From Lithobates sylvaticus (Eukaryota; Chordata; Amphibia; Anura; Ranidae): DNA of 64,000 nucleotides. Of the stretch, positions 21,729 through 33,800 are shown piece after piece. Under the pieces are notes generated by a model. That model was not told where the DNA came from. It saw nothing but the letters and a program-made list of their open reading frames with translations, and ran no database searches. A program made the position numbers and the translations under genes. Positions within the stretch are counted from its first letter, which is position 1. Each line of letters starts with the position of its first letter. The stretch spans positions 119,238,490 through 119,302,489 of the forward strand of contig CM053032.1 of the NCBI GenBank assembly GCA_028564925.1, written 5' to 3'.

Positions 21729-22049
21729 GTCGCCACGCCGTCGGCCCAGGGCACATGTGTTCCGGCTTCTGGAAGAGCAGTCTGCTGATAGATATTCTTC
21801 TTTGCTTGATTGATATTCTTCTTCTTTGCTAAACCATTGCTACCTGAGTCATTCAATTCATCATTACTGATCATTCATTGCTGCTGATTGCACAGAGTGT
21901 GATATTAGCTGCTGCTGGGGATTAGTCTGGTGTGTGCGTGCTGTTAGTACAGCATTGCAGTAGCATCAATCGCAGTGCTGTTAGAACAGCATTGCACCCC
22001 AACTTCTGTCCCAACCTTCTGTCCCATCCCAGGCAGGGATTTAAAGGAG

Positions 22050-24340
22050 CCATATTGTGTTTGTGGCAGCACACATAGGACCTATATTTTCTTGTCAGCA
22101 GCACACATAGTACCTATATTGTGTTTGTGTCAGCACCCATAGGACTTATAGTGTGTTTGTGGCAGCACACATAGGACCTATATTTTCTTGTCAGCAGCAC
22201 ACATAGTACCTATAGTGTGTTTGTGTCAGCACCCATAGGACTTATAGTGTGTTTGTGGCAGCACACATAGGACCTATATTTTCTTGTCAGCAGCACACAT
22301 AGTACCTATAGTGTGTTTGTGTCAGCACCCATAGGACTTATAGTGTGTTTGTGGCAGCAAACATAGGACCTATATTTTCTTGTCAGCAGCACACATAGTA
22401 CCTATAGTGTGTTTGTGTCAGCACCCATAGGACTTATAGTGTGTTTGTGGCAGCACACATAGGACCTATATTTTCTTGTCAGCAACACACATAGTACCTA
22501 TAGTGTGTTTGTGTCAGCACCCATAGGACTTATAGTGTGTTTGTGGCAGCACACATAGGACCTATATTTTCTTGTCAGCAGCACACATAGTACCTATAGT
22601 GTGTTTGTGTCAGCACCCATAGGACTTATAGTGTGTTTGTGGCAGCACACATAGGACCTATATTTTCTTGTCAGCAGCACACATAGTACCTATATTGTGT
22701 TTGTGTCAGCACCCATAGGACTTATAGTGGGTTTGTGGCAGCACACATAGGACCTATATTTCCTTTTCAGCAGCACACATAGTACCTATAGTGTGTTTGT
22801 GTCAGCACCCATAGGACTTATAGTGTGTTTGTGGCAGCACACATAGGACCTATATTTTCTTGTCAGCAGCACACATAGTACCCATAGTGTGTTTGTGTCA
22901 GCACCCATAGGACTTATAGTGTGTTTGTGGCAGCACACATAGTACCTATAGTGTGTTTGTGTCAGCACCCATAGGACTTATAGTGTGTTTGTGGCAGCAA
23001 ACATAGGACCTATATTTTCTTGTCAGCAGCACACATAGTACCTATAGTGTGTTTGTGTCAGCACCCATAGGACTTATAGTGTGTTTGTGGCAGCACACAT
23101 AGGACCTATATTTTCTTGTCAGCAACACACATAGTACCTATAGTGTGTTTGTGTCAGCACCCATAGGACTTATAGTGTGTTTGTGGCAGCACACATAGGA
23201 CCTATATTTTCTTGTCAGCAGCACACATAGTACCTATAGTGTGTTTGTGTCAGCACCCATAGGACTTATAGTGTGTTTGTGGCAGCACACATAGGACCTA
23301 TATTTTCTTGTCAGCAGCACACATAGTACCTATATTGTGTTTGTGTCAGCACCCATAGGACTTATAGTGGGTTTGTGGCAGCACACATAGGACCTATATT
23401 TTCTTGTCAGCAGCACACATAGTACCTATAGTGTGTTTGTGTCAGCACCCATAGGACTTATAGTGTGTTTGTGGCAGCACACATAGGACCTATATTTTCT
23501 TGTCAGCAGCACACATAGTACCTATATTGTGTTTGTGTCAGCACCCATAGGACTTATAGTGGGTTTGTGGCAGCACACATAGGACCTATATTTCCTTTTC
23601 AGCAGCACACATAGTACCTATAGTGTGTTTGTGTCAGCACCCATAGGACTTATAGTGTGTTTGTGGCAGCACACATAGGACCTATATTTTCTTGTCAGCA
23701 GCACACATAGTACCCATAGTGTGTTTGTGTCAGCACCCATAGGACTTATAGTGTGTTTGTGGCAGCACACATAGGACCTATATTTCCTTTTCAGCAGCAC
23801 ACATAGTACCTATAGTGTGTTTTGTGTCAGCACCCATAGGACTTATAGTGTGTTTGTGGCAGCACACATAGGACCTATATTTCCTTTTCAGCAGCACACA
23901 TAGTACCTATAGTGTGTTTGTGTCAGCACCCATAGGACTTATAGTGTGTTTGTGGCAGCACACATAGGACCTATATTTTCTTGTCAGCAGCACACATAGT
24001 ACCTATAGTGTGTTTGTGTCAGCACCCATAGAACTTATAGTGTGTTTGTGGCAGCACACATAGGACCTATATTTTCTTGTCAGCAGCACACATAGTACCT
24101 ATAGTGTGTTTGCGTCAGCACCCATAGGACTTATAGTGTGTTTGTGGCAGCACACATAGGACCTATATTTCCTTTTCAGCAGCACACATAGTACCTAAAG
24201 TGTGTTTGTGTCAGCACCCATAGGACTTATAGTGTGTTTGTGGCAGCACACATAGGACCTATATTTTCTTGTCAGCAGCACACATAGTACCTATAGTGTG
24301 TTTGTGTCAGCACCCATAGGACCTACAGTGTGTTGTGAGC
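22050..24340. repeat. 96-bp tandem array made of three 32-bp subunits
   Basis: About 24 units of 96 bp, each formed by three diverged 32-bp subunits, AGCACCCATAGGACTTATAG..., AGCACACATAGGACCTATAT... and AGCACACATAGTACCTATAG.... Rare variants recur at a distance of exactly 640 bp (22351/22991, 22481/23121, 22721/23361), showing a block duplication of 20 subunits; another block recurs at 832 bp (22881/23713). Each unit contains CTATATTTTCTTGTCAG, which resembles a splice acceptor. The array fills the interval between the TATA box and the transposase ATG. Confidence 0.93.
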
Positions 24341-24386
24341 ACACATAGGAGCTCTATTTTTTATACAATATACACTACCGACTACA

Positions 24387-27300
24387 ATGGCTGGAAGACC
24401 GCCAAGGAGAGGCAGACCGCCCGAGGCAAGAACACAGGGCAAGCAGGCTCTGTTTCTAGAGACAGCAGTGCTGGTCGTGGACGTGGTCGTGCATCGTCAT
24501 CAGCACGTGGCCATGGGACACGCTTGTCTTTGTTTTTGGCAGCTGGACATGTTGAGCCGCATCATGCCGAAGGCTTGGTAGAATGGATGACCAAGCCCTC
24601 CTCATCCTCCTCATCCTCTCTCACCCAGGCTCAGGGTACTGGCAGAGCAGCTGCCAACGCGTACTCAATGGCATCATCAGCCACCCCTTCCCTAGACCCA
24701 CCATGTCCTCCTGAGGAGTCCCCCCAACTGTTTGAGCACAGTGTTGGGTACATGCTCCAGGAGGATGCCCAACGATTCGAAGGCTCGGATGATGATACCC
24801 AGCTTGAGGAAGGCAGTAGTGTGCGCGCAGAGAGAGGGGATGCTGAAGGACAGCAATCTGACAGTAATGTTCCACCAGCTGCAGCTTACTGCCAGGTTTG
24901 CTCTAGTGGTGAAGAGGGAGGGGATGATGAGGTCACTGACTCCACGTGGGTGCCTGAAGGGAGAGAGGAGGAGGAGGAGGATGCGGCGGCACATGTCCAA
25001 CGAGGCAGGATGCCCCCTGGAGGCCAGCTAGAGGCCAGCACAGCAACTGAATCACACCGCAGAGCTCCGCCTGTGCAGGGCGCTGCCTCTGCACGTTATC
25101 ACAAAAGTTCTTTGGTGTGGGCCTTTTTTGAGACGAGTGCATCAGATCGCACCACTGCTATTTGCAATATTTGTCTCAAGCGCATCTCGTGTGGCCAAAA
25201 CATAAGCCACTTGGGCACCACAAGCATGAGCAGACATATGTCGACCTGCCATGCAGCTCGTTGGCAAGCGCACATTAAAGACCCACACCAAAGAACAAAG
25301 CGGACCTCTCCTTGCTCCTCATCAGCTGGGATCTCCATCCCCACTATATCTTCAGTCCGCTCTGAAAGCTGCTCTGAGAGGACTGAAGGTGTAGAATTAG
25401 GTGTGTCACAACCAAGTACTAGCAGTACACCGACGTCCGATTGTAGCAGGCAAATTTCCCTGCCCCAGCTGCTGGACCGTCGAAAGAAGTATACTCCCAG
25501 CCATCCACATGCCCAGCGGTTGAATGCTAGCTTGGCTAAATTGCTAGCACTTCAACTGCTGCCTTTTCAGTTGGTAGACTCGGCCCCCTTCTGTGAGTTG
25601 TGCGGTTCCTCAGTGGCAGGTTCCCAAACGCCACTTTTTCTCACGGAAGGCGATTCCGTCTCTATACCGGCATGTGGAAGGCAATGTCCATGCCTCGCTG
25701 GACAGGGCGGTCAGTGGTAAGGTGCATATTACCGCTGACTCATGGTCCAGCAGGCATGGACAGGGACGTTATCTGTCTTTCACGGCCCATTGGGTCACTC
25801 TATTGGCAGCTGGGAAGGATGCAGGACAAGGTGCAATAGTGTTGGAGGTTGTTCCGCCACCACGCCTCCAAAATGCTACTACTGGTTGTGACACACCTCT
25901 CTCCTCCACCCCCTCCTCTTCTTCTTCCTCCATGGCCTCTTCGAGTGCTCTGTCCTCGGAACCAGCGGTGCTCCAAAGGCGTACAAGGGGCTACGCGAGT
26001 ACGCAGGCAAAAAGATGCCATGCCGTGCTTGCGCTGGTGTGTTTGGGGGACAGGAGCCACACTGGGGCAGAGGTTCTGGCAGCTCTGCAGGGGCAGGCCG
26101 AGAGGTGGTTGACGCCACGCCAGCTTAAGCCAGGAATGGTGGTTTCTGACAATGGCACCAACCTCCTCTCCGCCCTGCGACAGGGGCAGCTCACCCATGT
26201 GCCCTGTATGGCTCACGTCCTCAACCTGGTGGTGCAGCAGTTCTTGGGCAGGTACCCAGGCTTACAGGATGTCCTGAGGCAGGCCAGGAAAGTCTGTGTG
26301 CATTTCCGCCGATCTTATAATGCCAGTGCTCGGCTGGCTGAGCTGCAAAAGGAGCTGAACCTGCCCAAGAACCGCCTAATATGTGACATGCCCACCAGGT
26401 GGAACTCAACGTTGGCCATGCTGCAGCGACTGCACACGCAGCAGAGGGCCATCAATGAGTACCTTTGCGACTATGGCACCAGGACAGGGTCAGGGGAGCT
26501 TGGCTTTTTTTCCCCACACCAGTGGAGCATGATCAGGGATGCATGCACTGTCCTGTCACCATTTGAGGAGGCCACGAGGATGGTGAGCAGTGACAGTGCA
26601 TGCATCAGTGACACTGTACCTCTTGCCCACCTGTTGGAGCATACGCTGCGTGGGATAATGGACAGGGCACTTGAGGCAGAACAGAGGCAGGAAGAGGAGG
26701 ACTTCCTTGCCTCTCAAGGCCCCCTTTATCCAGACAGTGTTCCTTCTGTCCCACCCATCACACAGGAAGAGGATGAGGAGGAGGAGGAGGATTGTGTGAG
26801 CATGGAGGTAGAGCCTGGCACTCAGCATCAGCAGCAGCAGTCTTTTAGGGATGATGTACAGTCCCAACAAACCAGTGGACTTGTACGTGGCTGGGAGGAG
26901 GTGGCTGGCGATCATGTCGTCCTCAGTGACCCAGAAGACTCCGGACCGAATTCCTCAGCTAACCTACGTTGCATGGCCTCCCTGATCCTGCAAAGCCTGC
27001 GGAAGGATCCTCGTATTCTTCGGATCAAGGAGAGGGACCATTACTGGCTGGCCACTCTCCTTGATCCACGGTACAAGGGTAAGGTTGCGGACCTTATCTT
27101 GCCGTCGCAGAGGGAGCAGAGGATGAGATATCTCAGGGAGGCCTTGCAGAAAGGTCTGTGCAACGCGTTCCCAGAAACTGGGAGGTTACAAACTCCTGGT
27201 CCTGGATGACGAGTTGCTGAGGCTTCGGTCAGTAGCAGAAGGAGCGGTGGGGAAGGTGGACGTCTGACCAATGCGTTCAGACAATTTTTTAGTCCGCAGC

Positions 27301-27416
27301 CCCAAGGTATGATCGGTTCCAGCAACCATCGCCAGCGTCTGATATACATGGTGCAGGAATACCTAGGGGCAAGGTCAGACTTGGACACCTTTCCCACCGA
27401 AAATCCTCTGGCTTAC
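24387..27416 (+). pseudogene. hAT-A transposase, damaged
   Basis: The start MAGRPPRRGRPP is AT-hook-like; an acidic, Ser-rich region follows. A BED-type zinc finger lies about 25095-25265 (AICNICLKR...GTTSMSRHMSTCH), then the catalytic region with ITADSWSSRHGQG (about 25733), MVVSDNGTNLL (about 26137), CMAHVLNLVVQ (about 26203) and DMPTRWNSTLAMLQ (about 26385). Compared with hAT-C there is a frame change just after the start (about 24420), an 8-bp deletion with frame shift near 25592, a CGA-to-TGA stop at about 27207, and loss of the hAT dimerisation tail after 27416. At the codon where B and C have TGA, this copy has CGA (Arg). Confidence 0.88.
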
Positions 27417-28035
27417 ACAGTGACAGTGACTGTCCTGTTATGTTCACTGACTATCCTCTTCCTCATCCTCAATGATCCATTCCTTGATAGCTTGGAAGAA
27501 CATTTTTGTTTCTGGGTGCCACCACACCAGTGCAAAATTCGGACGCAAATGCATTCGGCCAAAAATGAATGCACATGTCTAATAATATCTTAAACAGTAA
27601 AGAGGCCAAATATCTCATCCCACAGGTCCCCCGGATTCCAGTATTATACATAGTGCCCAAGATCCATAAAAGCAAAGACAACCCACCGGGCTGGCCCATA
27701 ATCAGTGTGATCGGTTCTTTATATTCCCGGGTGGGAGAGTACCTCGACATCTACCTCCAGCCTTTGGTCGTTAGGGGGAGATCTTACTTGAAAGATAGTC
27801 TTGAACACATTAAATCGCTTGACCACATTCAGGTAGCTGACAGTACTATATTGGTTACGGTGGACATAGAATCACTATATACCAATATCAGACAGTCAGA
27901 TGCCCTCGTAGCAGTGAAAAGAGGGGGTAACCAACTGCGCAAACCAATAAGGGATAAAATTAATAGGCAAAACTAAAACAACAATTGCCGCCGGCCACCA
28001 TCCAGGTGTTCACACACCAAAGGTCTGAAATTCCT

Positions 28036-28075
28036 TTGACAAAGTCACGTGTGCGTGACTTAACGCGTAAGGAGA
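28036..28075 (+). ncRNA. Degenerate hammerhead-like core
   Basis: TTTGACAAA, stem II GTCAC / GTGAC around GTGTGC, then TTAACGCGTAAGG. It aligns with the cores at 7945-7990 and 12598-12641 and with the order CUGAUGA, stem II, GAAA, but both conserved loops carry substitutions. Probably inactive. Confidence 0.45.
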
Positions 28076-28161
28076 AACAGAGCCTGGTGACGCTGAGTGT
28101 GTGTGGTCTCGACCGGGATCGCACACTGTTTTACTGCTACATGTACTCTGCTTAACTCTAA

Positions 28162-28587
28162 TGCCGCGTACACACGATCGGAATTCTCGTCAGAAAAAAC
28201 TCTGACGGTTTTTCCAACGGAATTCCGACGGAATTCCGCTCAAGCTGTGTTGTCTACACACGATCACACCAAATTCCGACGGTCAATAACACAGCGGCAT
28301 AACACACGTTCGACAGCACTATAAAAGGGAAGTTTAATGCGTCCGAGCATGCGTCGAATTGTTTCCGAGCATGCCTCGGAATTTTGCGTGTCGGAATTGC
28401 CTACACACGATCGGAAAATCCGATAGAAAGGTTTTCCGTCGGAAAAATTGAGAACAGGTTCTCAATTCAAAGTCTGTCGGAAATTCCGACAGAAAAAGAC
28501 CGTTGACCATACACACGGTCGGAAAATCCGATGAAAGGCTCCCATCAGACTGTTTCCATCGGAAATTCCGACCGTGTGTACGCCGCA
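28162..28587. mobile_element. Harbinger-type MITE, 426 bp
   Basis: The ends are TGCCGCGTACACACGATCGG and CCGTGTGTACGCCGCA, with TAA duplicated at 28159-28161 and 28588-28590. The interior matches 2185-2611 (CCGACGGAATTCCGCTCAAGC, CGAGCATG..CGAATTGTTTC). It is made of many short inverted motifs and has no coding capacity. It was inserted after the PLE repeat that surrounds it. Confidence 0.9.
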
Positions 28588-31500
28588 TAAGTCTTTTACT
28601 TGTTATCAAATAAACGATTTTAAATACTGCACTGTGGAGCGCTTCCTGTCTCTTGCTCACATGTCCGCCTGGTACCTGGAGAGGAGCCTGTAGGGACACA
28701 ACCAGAGAGGATTGAAAAACGAGGAGGTGGAAATCCGTGTGTGTGCTCAGTAAGGTTGTTTTTCCTTACCTTCAAGGTAAGGGGCTGGGGGAAACAACTT
28801 GGATACCTGCATGGAAGGGAGCACCTTTTCCTTTTAAAGACCTGACAATTGCATCTGCAAAATTCACTACACAAAAGAATCCCACTCACCTGGAAATTGT
28901 ATAAAGATTGCACCGTGTATGGGAACCGCTTGCCGGATTGCACAGGATTTATCTTTTAGAGCACTTTATTTTGGACTGTCACTTTTTTGCATATAGAAAT
29001 ATATGACGGATTTTTATGATTTTCTGATGAACTTTTAAATCATATAAGCGCTGCTGCAATATTTATGGAGCCAACATACCTTTTTGAGGACTCATTTTAA
29101 ATATTGCCATATCACTACTATTGTTTTACCATACAGTGGCTGCTTTTACAGGTGCATCGCACACATTTTATTGCATTTTATTGTATCCATATCCCATTAT
29201 ATTTATATATTTATTTATTTATTTATTTATATATATATTTATAAGCTTTAAAAGTTCCAATCCACAAGCGCGGAGAGATAGATCCAAGGGGACGGCAATT
29301 TATTTGGCTCTATCCATACACCATATATTATTGTTCATTGATTTGCTGTTTTGCACATATTTTTTGCTTATTTTGCACAGGCTCAGTCGCAATCTATTTG
29401 TGTACTGGTTTGCCTATTTGCACACACTTGCTGCTTATTGTTTGCACGGCTCAACATTTATTATTGCACGGACTATTGCACGGACTTCCATCTATTTATT
29501 TATTTATCGATTGCTACTTATTTATAATTTCTTGTGCTGCACTGATTATTATATTATTTATTGGTATTTTTCGCACACATTGCACGTGTGTTGGAATGAA
29601 TTCACATTTTTAGATTTGGATACATTGGTTCTATGTCAGTTGTATAGCACTGCTCAATATCTGCTGCTATACGTTTACTATTTGTTTATTAACCCTGAGA
29701 CGCTGTGTTTGGAGCCATCCTTGTTGGGCCATCCCCTTGGAGTGGCGTCCTTGAATATTTGCAAGCGCCACATTTTTTAACATCTTCTATCATTTAATAT
29801 TTACTTGTAGTATTCTATTACATATTTCTACTCTCATTCCATTATCCTTTATTTATTATCTTTTACATACTTCTTATGCTAGCACCCCATTTTTATATAC
29901 ATATTTTTATATAAGCTATTCATACTCGTAGCAGTGAAAATTTCTCTCGTGGAGGAATCTGGGTTGAGCATAATACAAATCAACTTTCTTGTTGAAGGAT
30001 GGGCAATAATTATTTATGGGCTCAAAATAAATACTACAATCAAATTAAGGGGGTGGTGATGGGGGCTAGGTATACCCCCAGTGTAGCCAACATAATGCTC
30101 AACAAGTGGGAAGGGGAAACTATTTATAAGACATTGAATAAATCATTGGTGTACTATAAAAGGTACATCAATGATATTATTGTTCATTGGGGGGGCCCCA
30201 TGAAGAACTGAAATTAGTTTTTGGCAGGTATGAATAATAACCAATATGGCCTCAAATTTACAGCAGAAAGCAGCCTGGAAACAATCAACTATTTGGATTT
30301 CACTTTGACAAAAATCAACAATAGAATTGGCACTAGGACCTATTTCAAGGTGACAGATAGATAGAAATGGTTTTGTGCCAACCCACAGTTGTCACCACCC
30401 ACAGTGGCTGGGGGGGGGGGGGTGCCAAAAGGCCAACTAATACGAGTCCGGAGAAATTGTGATAATCTTAGATTTTCACACCCAAGCCGATATACTACTA
30501 AATAGGTTTCAGGAAAAGGGTTGATCCCAACAGTCCCTTTATTGCAACAAAGAACCAGGTGCTTCAAATAAAGAGGGAAGAATTAATGACCACCAGAAAC
30601 AGGCCCCCACCCTTCCAAGGGGGTCTAGCCTTTGTCTCAGGCTTTCATAGGCAATACAAAGATGTAGAAAAAGTGTTCAAAAAGTATTGGCCTATACTTT
30701 TAAAGGATAGGGATTTGCAAAATACATTACCGAATAGGCCTAAGTTCATTTATAAGAGGGCCCCAGGCTTGAGACATTTTATTGCGCCTAATGTAGCAGA
30801 CCTGGTTTCCAATATTGCACTAGGTACAAGGCTTGCCACTCTACCAAACGACAAACAAAAAAAGTGATGACATTTCAATCTAATGTCACCTACCAGCAAT
30901 TTACTATCAAACCATTGATAACCTGTTATTCCAAACATGTGACCTATGTGCTGGAGTGCCCTTGCTTCCTGCAATATGTGAGGAGGTTGACCCGGGAGTT
31001 AAAGGTACGAATTAGTAAACATGTGACAAATATTGCTAGTGGATTTTTGAATCAGTGTCAGGAAAGGTTCCACCCGCTGATGATACTGTCTGACATTTGG
31101 CGTGCAGTACTGTGGTCCACCAGCAGGTGTCTCCTGGCAGTCTGGAACTGCCAAGGGAGCCTTCCTCTGTTGATGGTATTATGTGATCCTTGGGGGCGCA
31201 GTACTGGCATCCACCAGCGGGTGGTTCCTGGCAGTGTGGGGCCGACATCATCTCTTGCAATCAGGCGTCACCTGAGTGATTGCAGGAGGTGTGTATAAGT
31301 ACCCGGCAGACACACTGATGCCTTGCCTTGGTATCTTTCCTTGCGCCCTGACCCTGTGAAGATCTGCATCTGCACCCATACCTGATCCTGATCCTGTTCC
31401 TGTATGTTTCCTGAACCCTGGACCCTGAGCCTTGTACCTGTACCCCTCCCTCCTGTGATCCATCCATCCTCGCCCTGTCCTGTTTGTCCTCCTTTTCCCC

Positions 31501-32635
31501 AGCTGCTGACCTCATGACGACCCTGGCCTGGCCCTGTTTATGATTCTGGTATTTCCCTTTACTTGTATATATTTGTGCAACTGTCCGCTTGTCACTTTAA
31601 ATCTTTTCTCAGCACTAAATGACAGGTGGAACCTTTATTGCCTTACTTTTGTTCCCCTGGGGAATGTTTTAATCTCCAGACACTTCCTGCTTCCTCTAGT
31701 TTTGCAAGGGCTTTATCATTCATTCAGCATCCAGGCAAGCAGCAGCACCTCATGGAAGGAGATAGTCTATGGAAGTTTTCTAAAGTTCAAAGTTTTGCAC
31801 CCCTTGGCAAGCGGAGCAAGGCATGCAGTAAAAGATGCATTGTCATTGTTAGTGTATATGTTTTTAGGCATAAATTGAGTACATGCTGTTAGTTAAAATA
31901 TATGCTGTAGACAATCCACATGTTTGAACATATAGTCATGCTTTCTTAAATGTTAATTTAGAGATATGTGTACAGTTTAGATAATGGAACAGCACTTTGT
32001 AACTCCACATTTGTAATTCTGTTGTAACCCCCTTTTTGGTGATTTCTGTAAACAAATGTATGTCATTTTACGGTTTTCACGGTGCATATGGTGAAAATCG
32101 TACAAATAGTGCTTATGGTGTTTAAGGAGTAGGGATGGGCCGAACACCCCCGGGTTCGGTTCGCACCAGAACCTTTGAACGGACCGAAAGTTCGTGCAAA
32201 TTTTCGAACCCTATTCGTTACAATGGACGCGAACGTTCAAAATCAAAAGTGCTAATTATAACGGCCAATATGCATGTTAATGTCATAAAACAGGTTTGGG
32301 GACCCGGGTCCTGCCCCAGGGGACATATATCAATGCAAAAAGAACTTTTAAAAACTAACGTTTTTTCGGGAGCAGTCATTTTAATGATGCATAAAGTGAA
32401 AAAAAAAGTGAAATATTCCTTTAAATATGGTACCTGGGGGGTGTCTAAAGTATGCCTGTGAAGTGGCATGTGTTTCCCGTGTTTAGAACTGTCCCTGCAC
32501 AAAATGACATTTGTAAAGGAAAAAAAAGAAGCCATTTAAAACCGCTTGCGGCTTTAATGTCATAGCTTGTCCTGGCAATATGGCTGAAAATCCTTGAGAA
32601 AAATGGCATGGCTACCCCATCGAAAAACTGGGCCT

Positions 32636-33660
32636 TTGGTGGTGGTGGTGGACAGTGTTGTCACAAGACTGTAAGCCCTCACAGTTACTCTTGGTGGGCG
32701 CAAGAATGGGCCCTGCTGTGAATTATTAGATCAAGATTTGTAATTGCATGCCCCTGTTGAGCAGGGCAGAAAAATTGGGCCTTTGGTGGTGGTGGACGGT
32801 GTTGCCACAAGACTGTAAGCCCTCACAGTTACTCTTGGTGGGCGCAGGAATGGGCCCTGCTGAGAATTATTAGATCAATATTTGTAATTACACGCTCCTG
32901 TTAAACAGGGGCTGAAAAATTGGGCCTTTGGTGGTGGACGGTGTTGCCACAAGACTGTAAGCCCTCACAGTTACTCTTGGTGGGCGCAGGAATGGGCCCT
33001 GCTGTGAATTATTAGATCAAGATTTGTAATTGCATGCACCTGTTGAACAGGGCAGAAAAATTGGGCCTTTGGTGGTGGTGGTGGTGGACGGTGTTGCCAC
33101 AAGACTGTAAGCCCTCACAGTTACTCTTGGTGGGCGCAGGAATGGGCCCTGCTGAGAATTATTAGATCAATATTTGTAAATACACGCCCCTGTTAAACAG
33201 GGGCTGAAAAATTGGGCCTTTGGTGCTGGACGGTGTTGCCACAAGACTGTAAGCCCTCACAGTTACTCTTGGTGGGCGCAGGAATGGGCCCTGCTGTGAA
33301 CTATTAGATCAAGATTTGTAATTACACGCACCTGTTAAACAGGGGCTGAAAAATTGTGCCTTAGGCACTGGTGCTGGTGCCACAACACTGCAACCCCTCA
33401 CAGATACTGTACTCTGAGCACAGCAATGAGACCTGTTGCAAAGCATTGCATAAAAAATTGTAATTACACGCGCCTGTTAAACAGGGGCTGAAAAATTGTG
33501 CCTTAGGCACTGGTGCTGGTGCCACAACACTGCAACCCCTCACAGATACTGTACTCTGAGCACAGCAATGAGACCTGTTGTAAGGAATTGCATAAAATAT
33601 TGTAATTACATGCCCCTGTTAAACAGGGGCTGAAAAATTGGGCCTTAGCCACTGGTGTGG
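32636..33660. repeat. hAT-B 3' array, units of about 140-150 bp
   Basis: About seven units run GTTGCCACAAGACTGTAAGC...GCAGGAATGGGCCCTGCTG...AAAAATTGGGCC. Spacing varies (142, 150 bp) because an internal GGT microsatellite expands. Later units switch to a variant with ACAACACTGCAACCCCTCAC. Most units contain the perfect hairpin CCCCTGTTAAACAGGGG. It lies just 3' of the transposase stop in sense orientation. Related arrays lie in hAT-C (38530-39960). Confidence 0.85.
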
Positions 33661-33800
33661 TGGCACCCAGAAACAAAAATGTTCTTCCAAGCTATCAAGG
33701 AATGGATCATTGAGGAGGAGGAAGAGGATAGTCAGTGAACATAACAGGACAGTCACTCAGCATCAGCATATGCAGTCTTGAAGGGATGTGACATTATAAA

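Larger units (their letters stand above)
21454..27533 (+). mobile_element. hAT-A: copy of the TAGGGATG hAT family, right end lost
   Basis: The left end TAGGGATGGGCCCGGTGC equals the inverted right ends at 195, 51113 and 53219. In order follow the hairpin (21467-21502), CCAAT palindromes, TATA box (21721), tandem array (about 22050-24340) and transposase (24387-27416). The match to the family continues to CACCACACCAG (about 27531) and then jumps to the outer hAT end, so the 3' array, the last part of the transposase and the right TIR were deleted. The flank CTAGTTAA (21446-21453) is the probable unpaired target duplication. Confidence 0.85.
21119..27581. mobile_element. hAT element with TAGACATGTGCA ends
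   Basis: Twelve-bp terminal inverted repeats TAGACATGTGCA (21119-21130) and TGCACATGTCTA (27570-27581) are flanked by the 8-bp duplication ATAATATC (21111-21118 and 27582-27589), the size expected for hAT. Only the outer 335 bp on the left and about 48 bp on the right are its own AT-rich DNA; the rest is a second hAT (hAT-A, 21454-27533). It looks like a non-autonomous element. Confidence 0.92.
27921..29924 (+). mobile_element. PLE terminal-repeat insertion, no coding region
   Basis: It is flanked by the 16-bp direct repeat CTCGTAGCAGTGAAAA (27905-27920 and 29925-29940), a duplication of the older PLE. It carries a hammerhead-like core (28036-28075) followed by ACGCGTAAGG, as in the end repeats of 6650-13825, and a later AAATAAACGATTTTAAATAC stretch. 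The rest is AT-rich with (TTTA)n and no recognisable protein; the 219-aa hydrophobic frame at 29121-29780 is compositional. It is most likely a solo or truncated PLE end repeat. Confidence 0.65.
20850..31055 (+). mobile_element. Decayed Penelope-like element, split by insertions
   Basis: Plus-strand PLE blocks appear in order in four pieces. 20850-21118 has SADKGGG and KEDYYKEIQRLLGDTTTYK. 27582-27920 has KEAKYLIPQ, IVPKIHKSKDNPP and TVDIESLYTNI. 29925-30230 has VVMGARYTPSVANIMLNKWE and RYINDI. 30230-31055 has INYLDF and the GIY-YIG end HVTYVLECPC...VRISKHVTNIASGF. The split at 21119 is a hAT (duplication ATAATATC), the one at 27921 a PLE-repeat insertion (duplication CTCGTAGCAGTGAAAA), and an LTR element follows at 31056. 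The coding sequence is dead. Confidence 0.85.

Noticed and set aside
29121-29780. 219-aa hydrophobic frame rich in Ile, Leu, Phe and Tyr
   Set aside because: AT-rich repeat DNA with (TTTA)n; composition explains it and it lies in a PLE end repeat.
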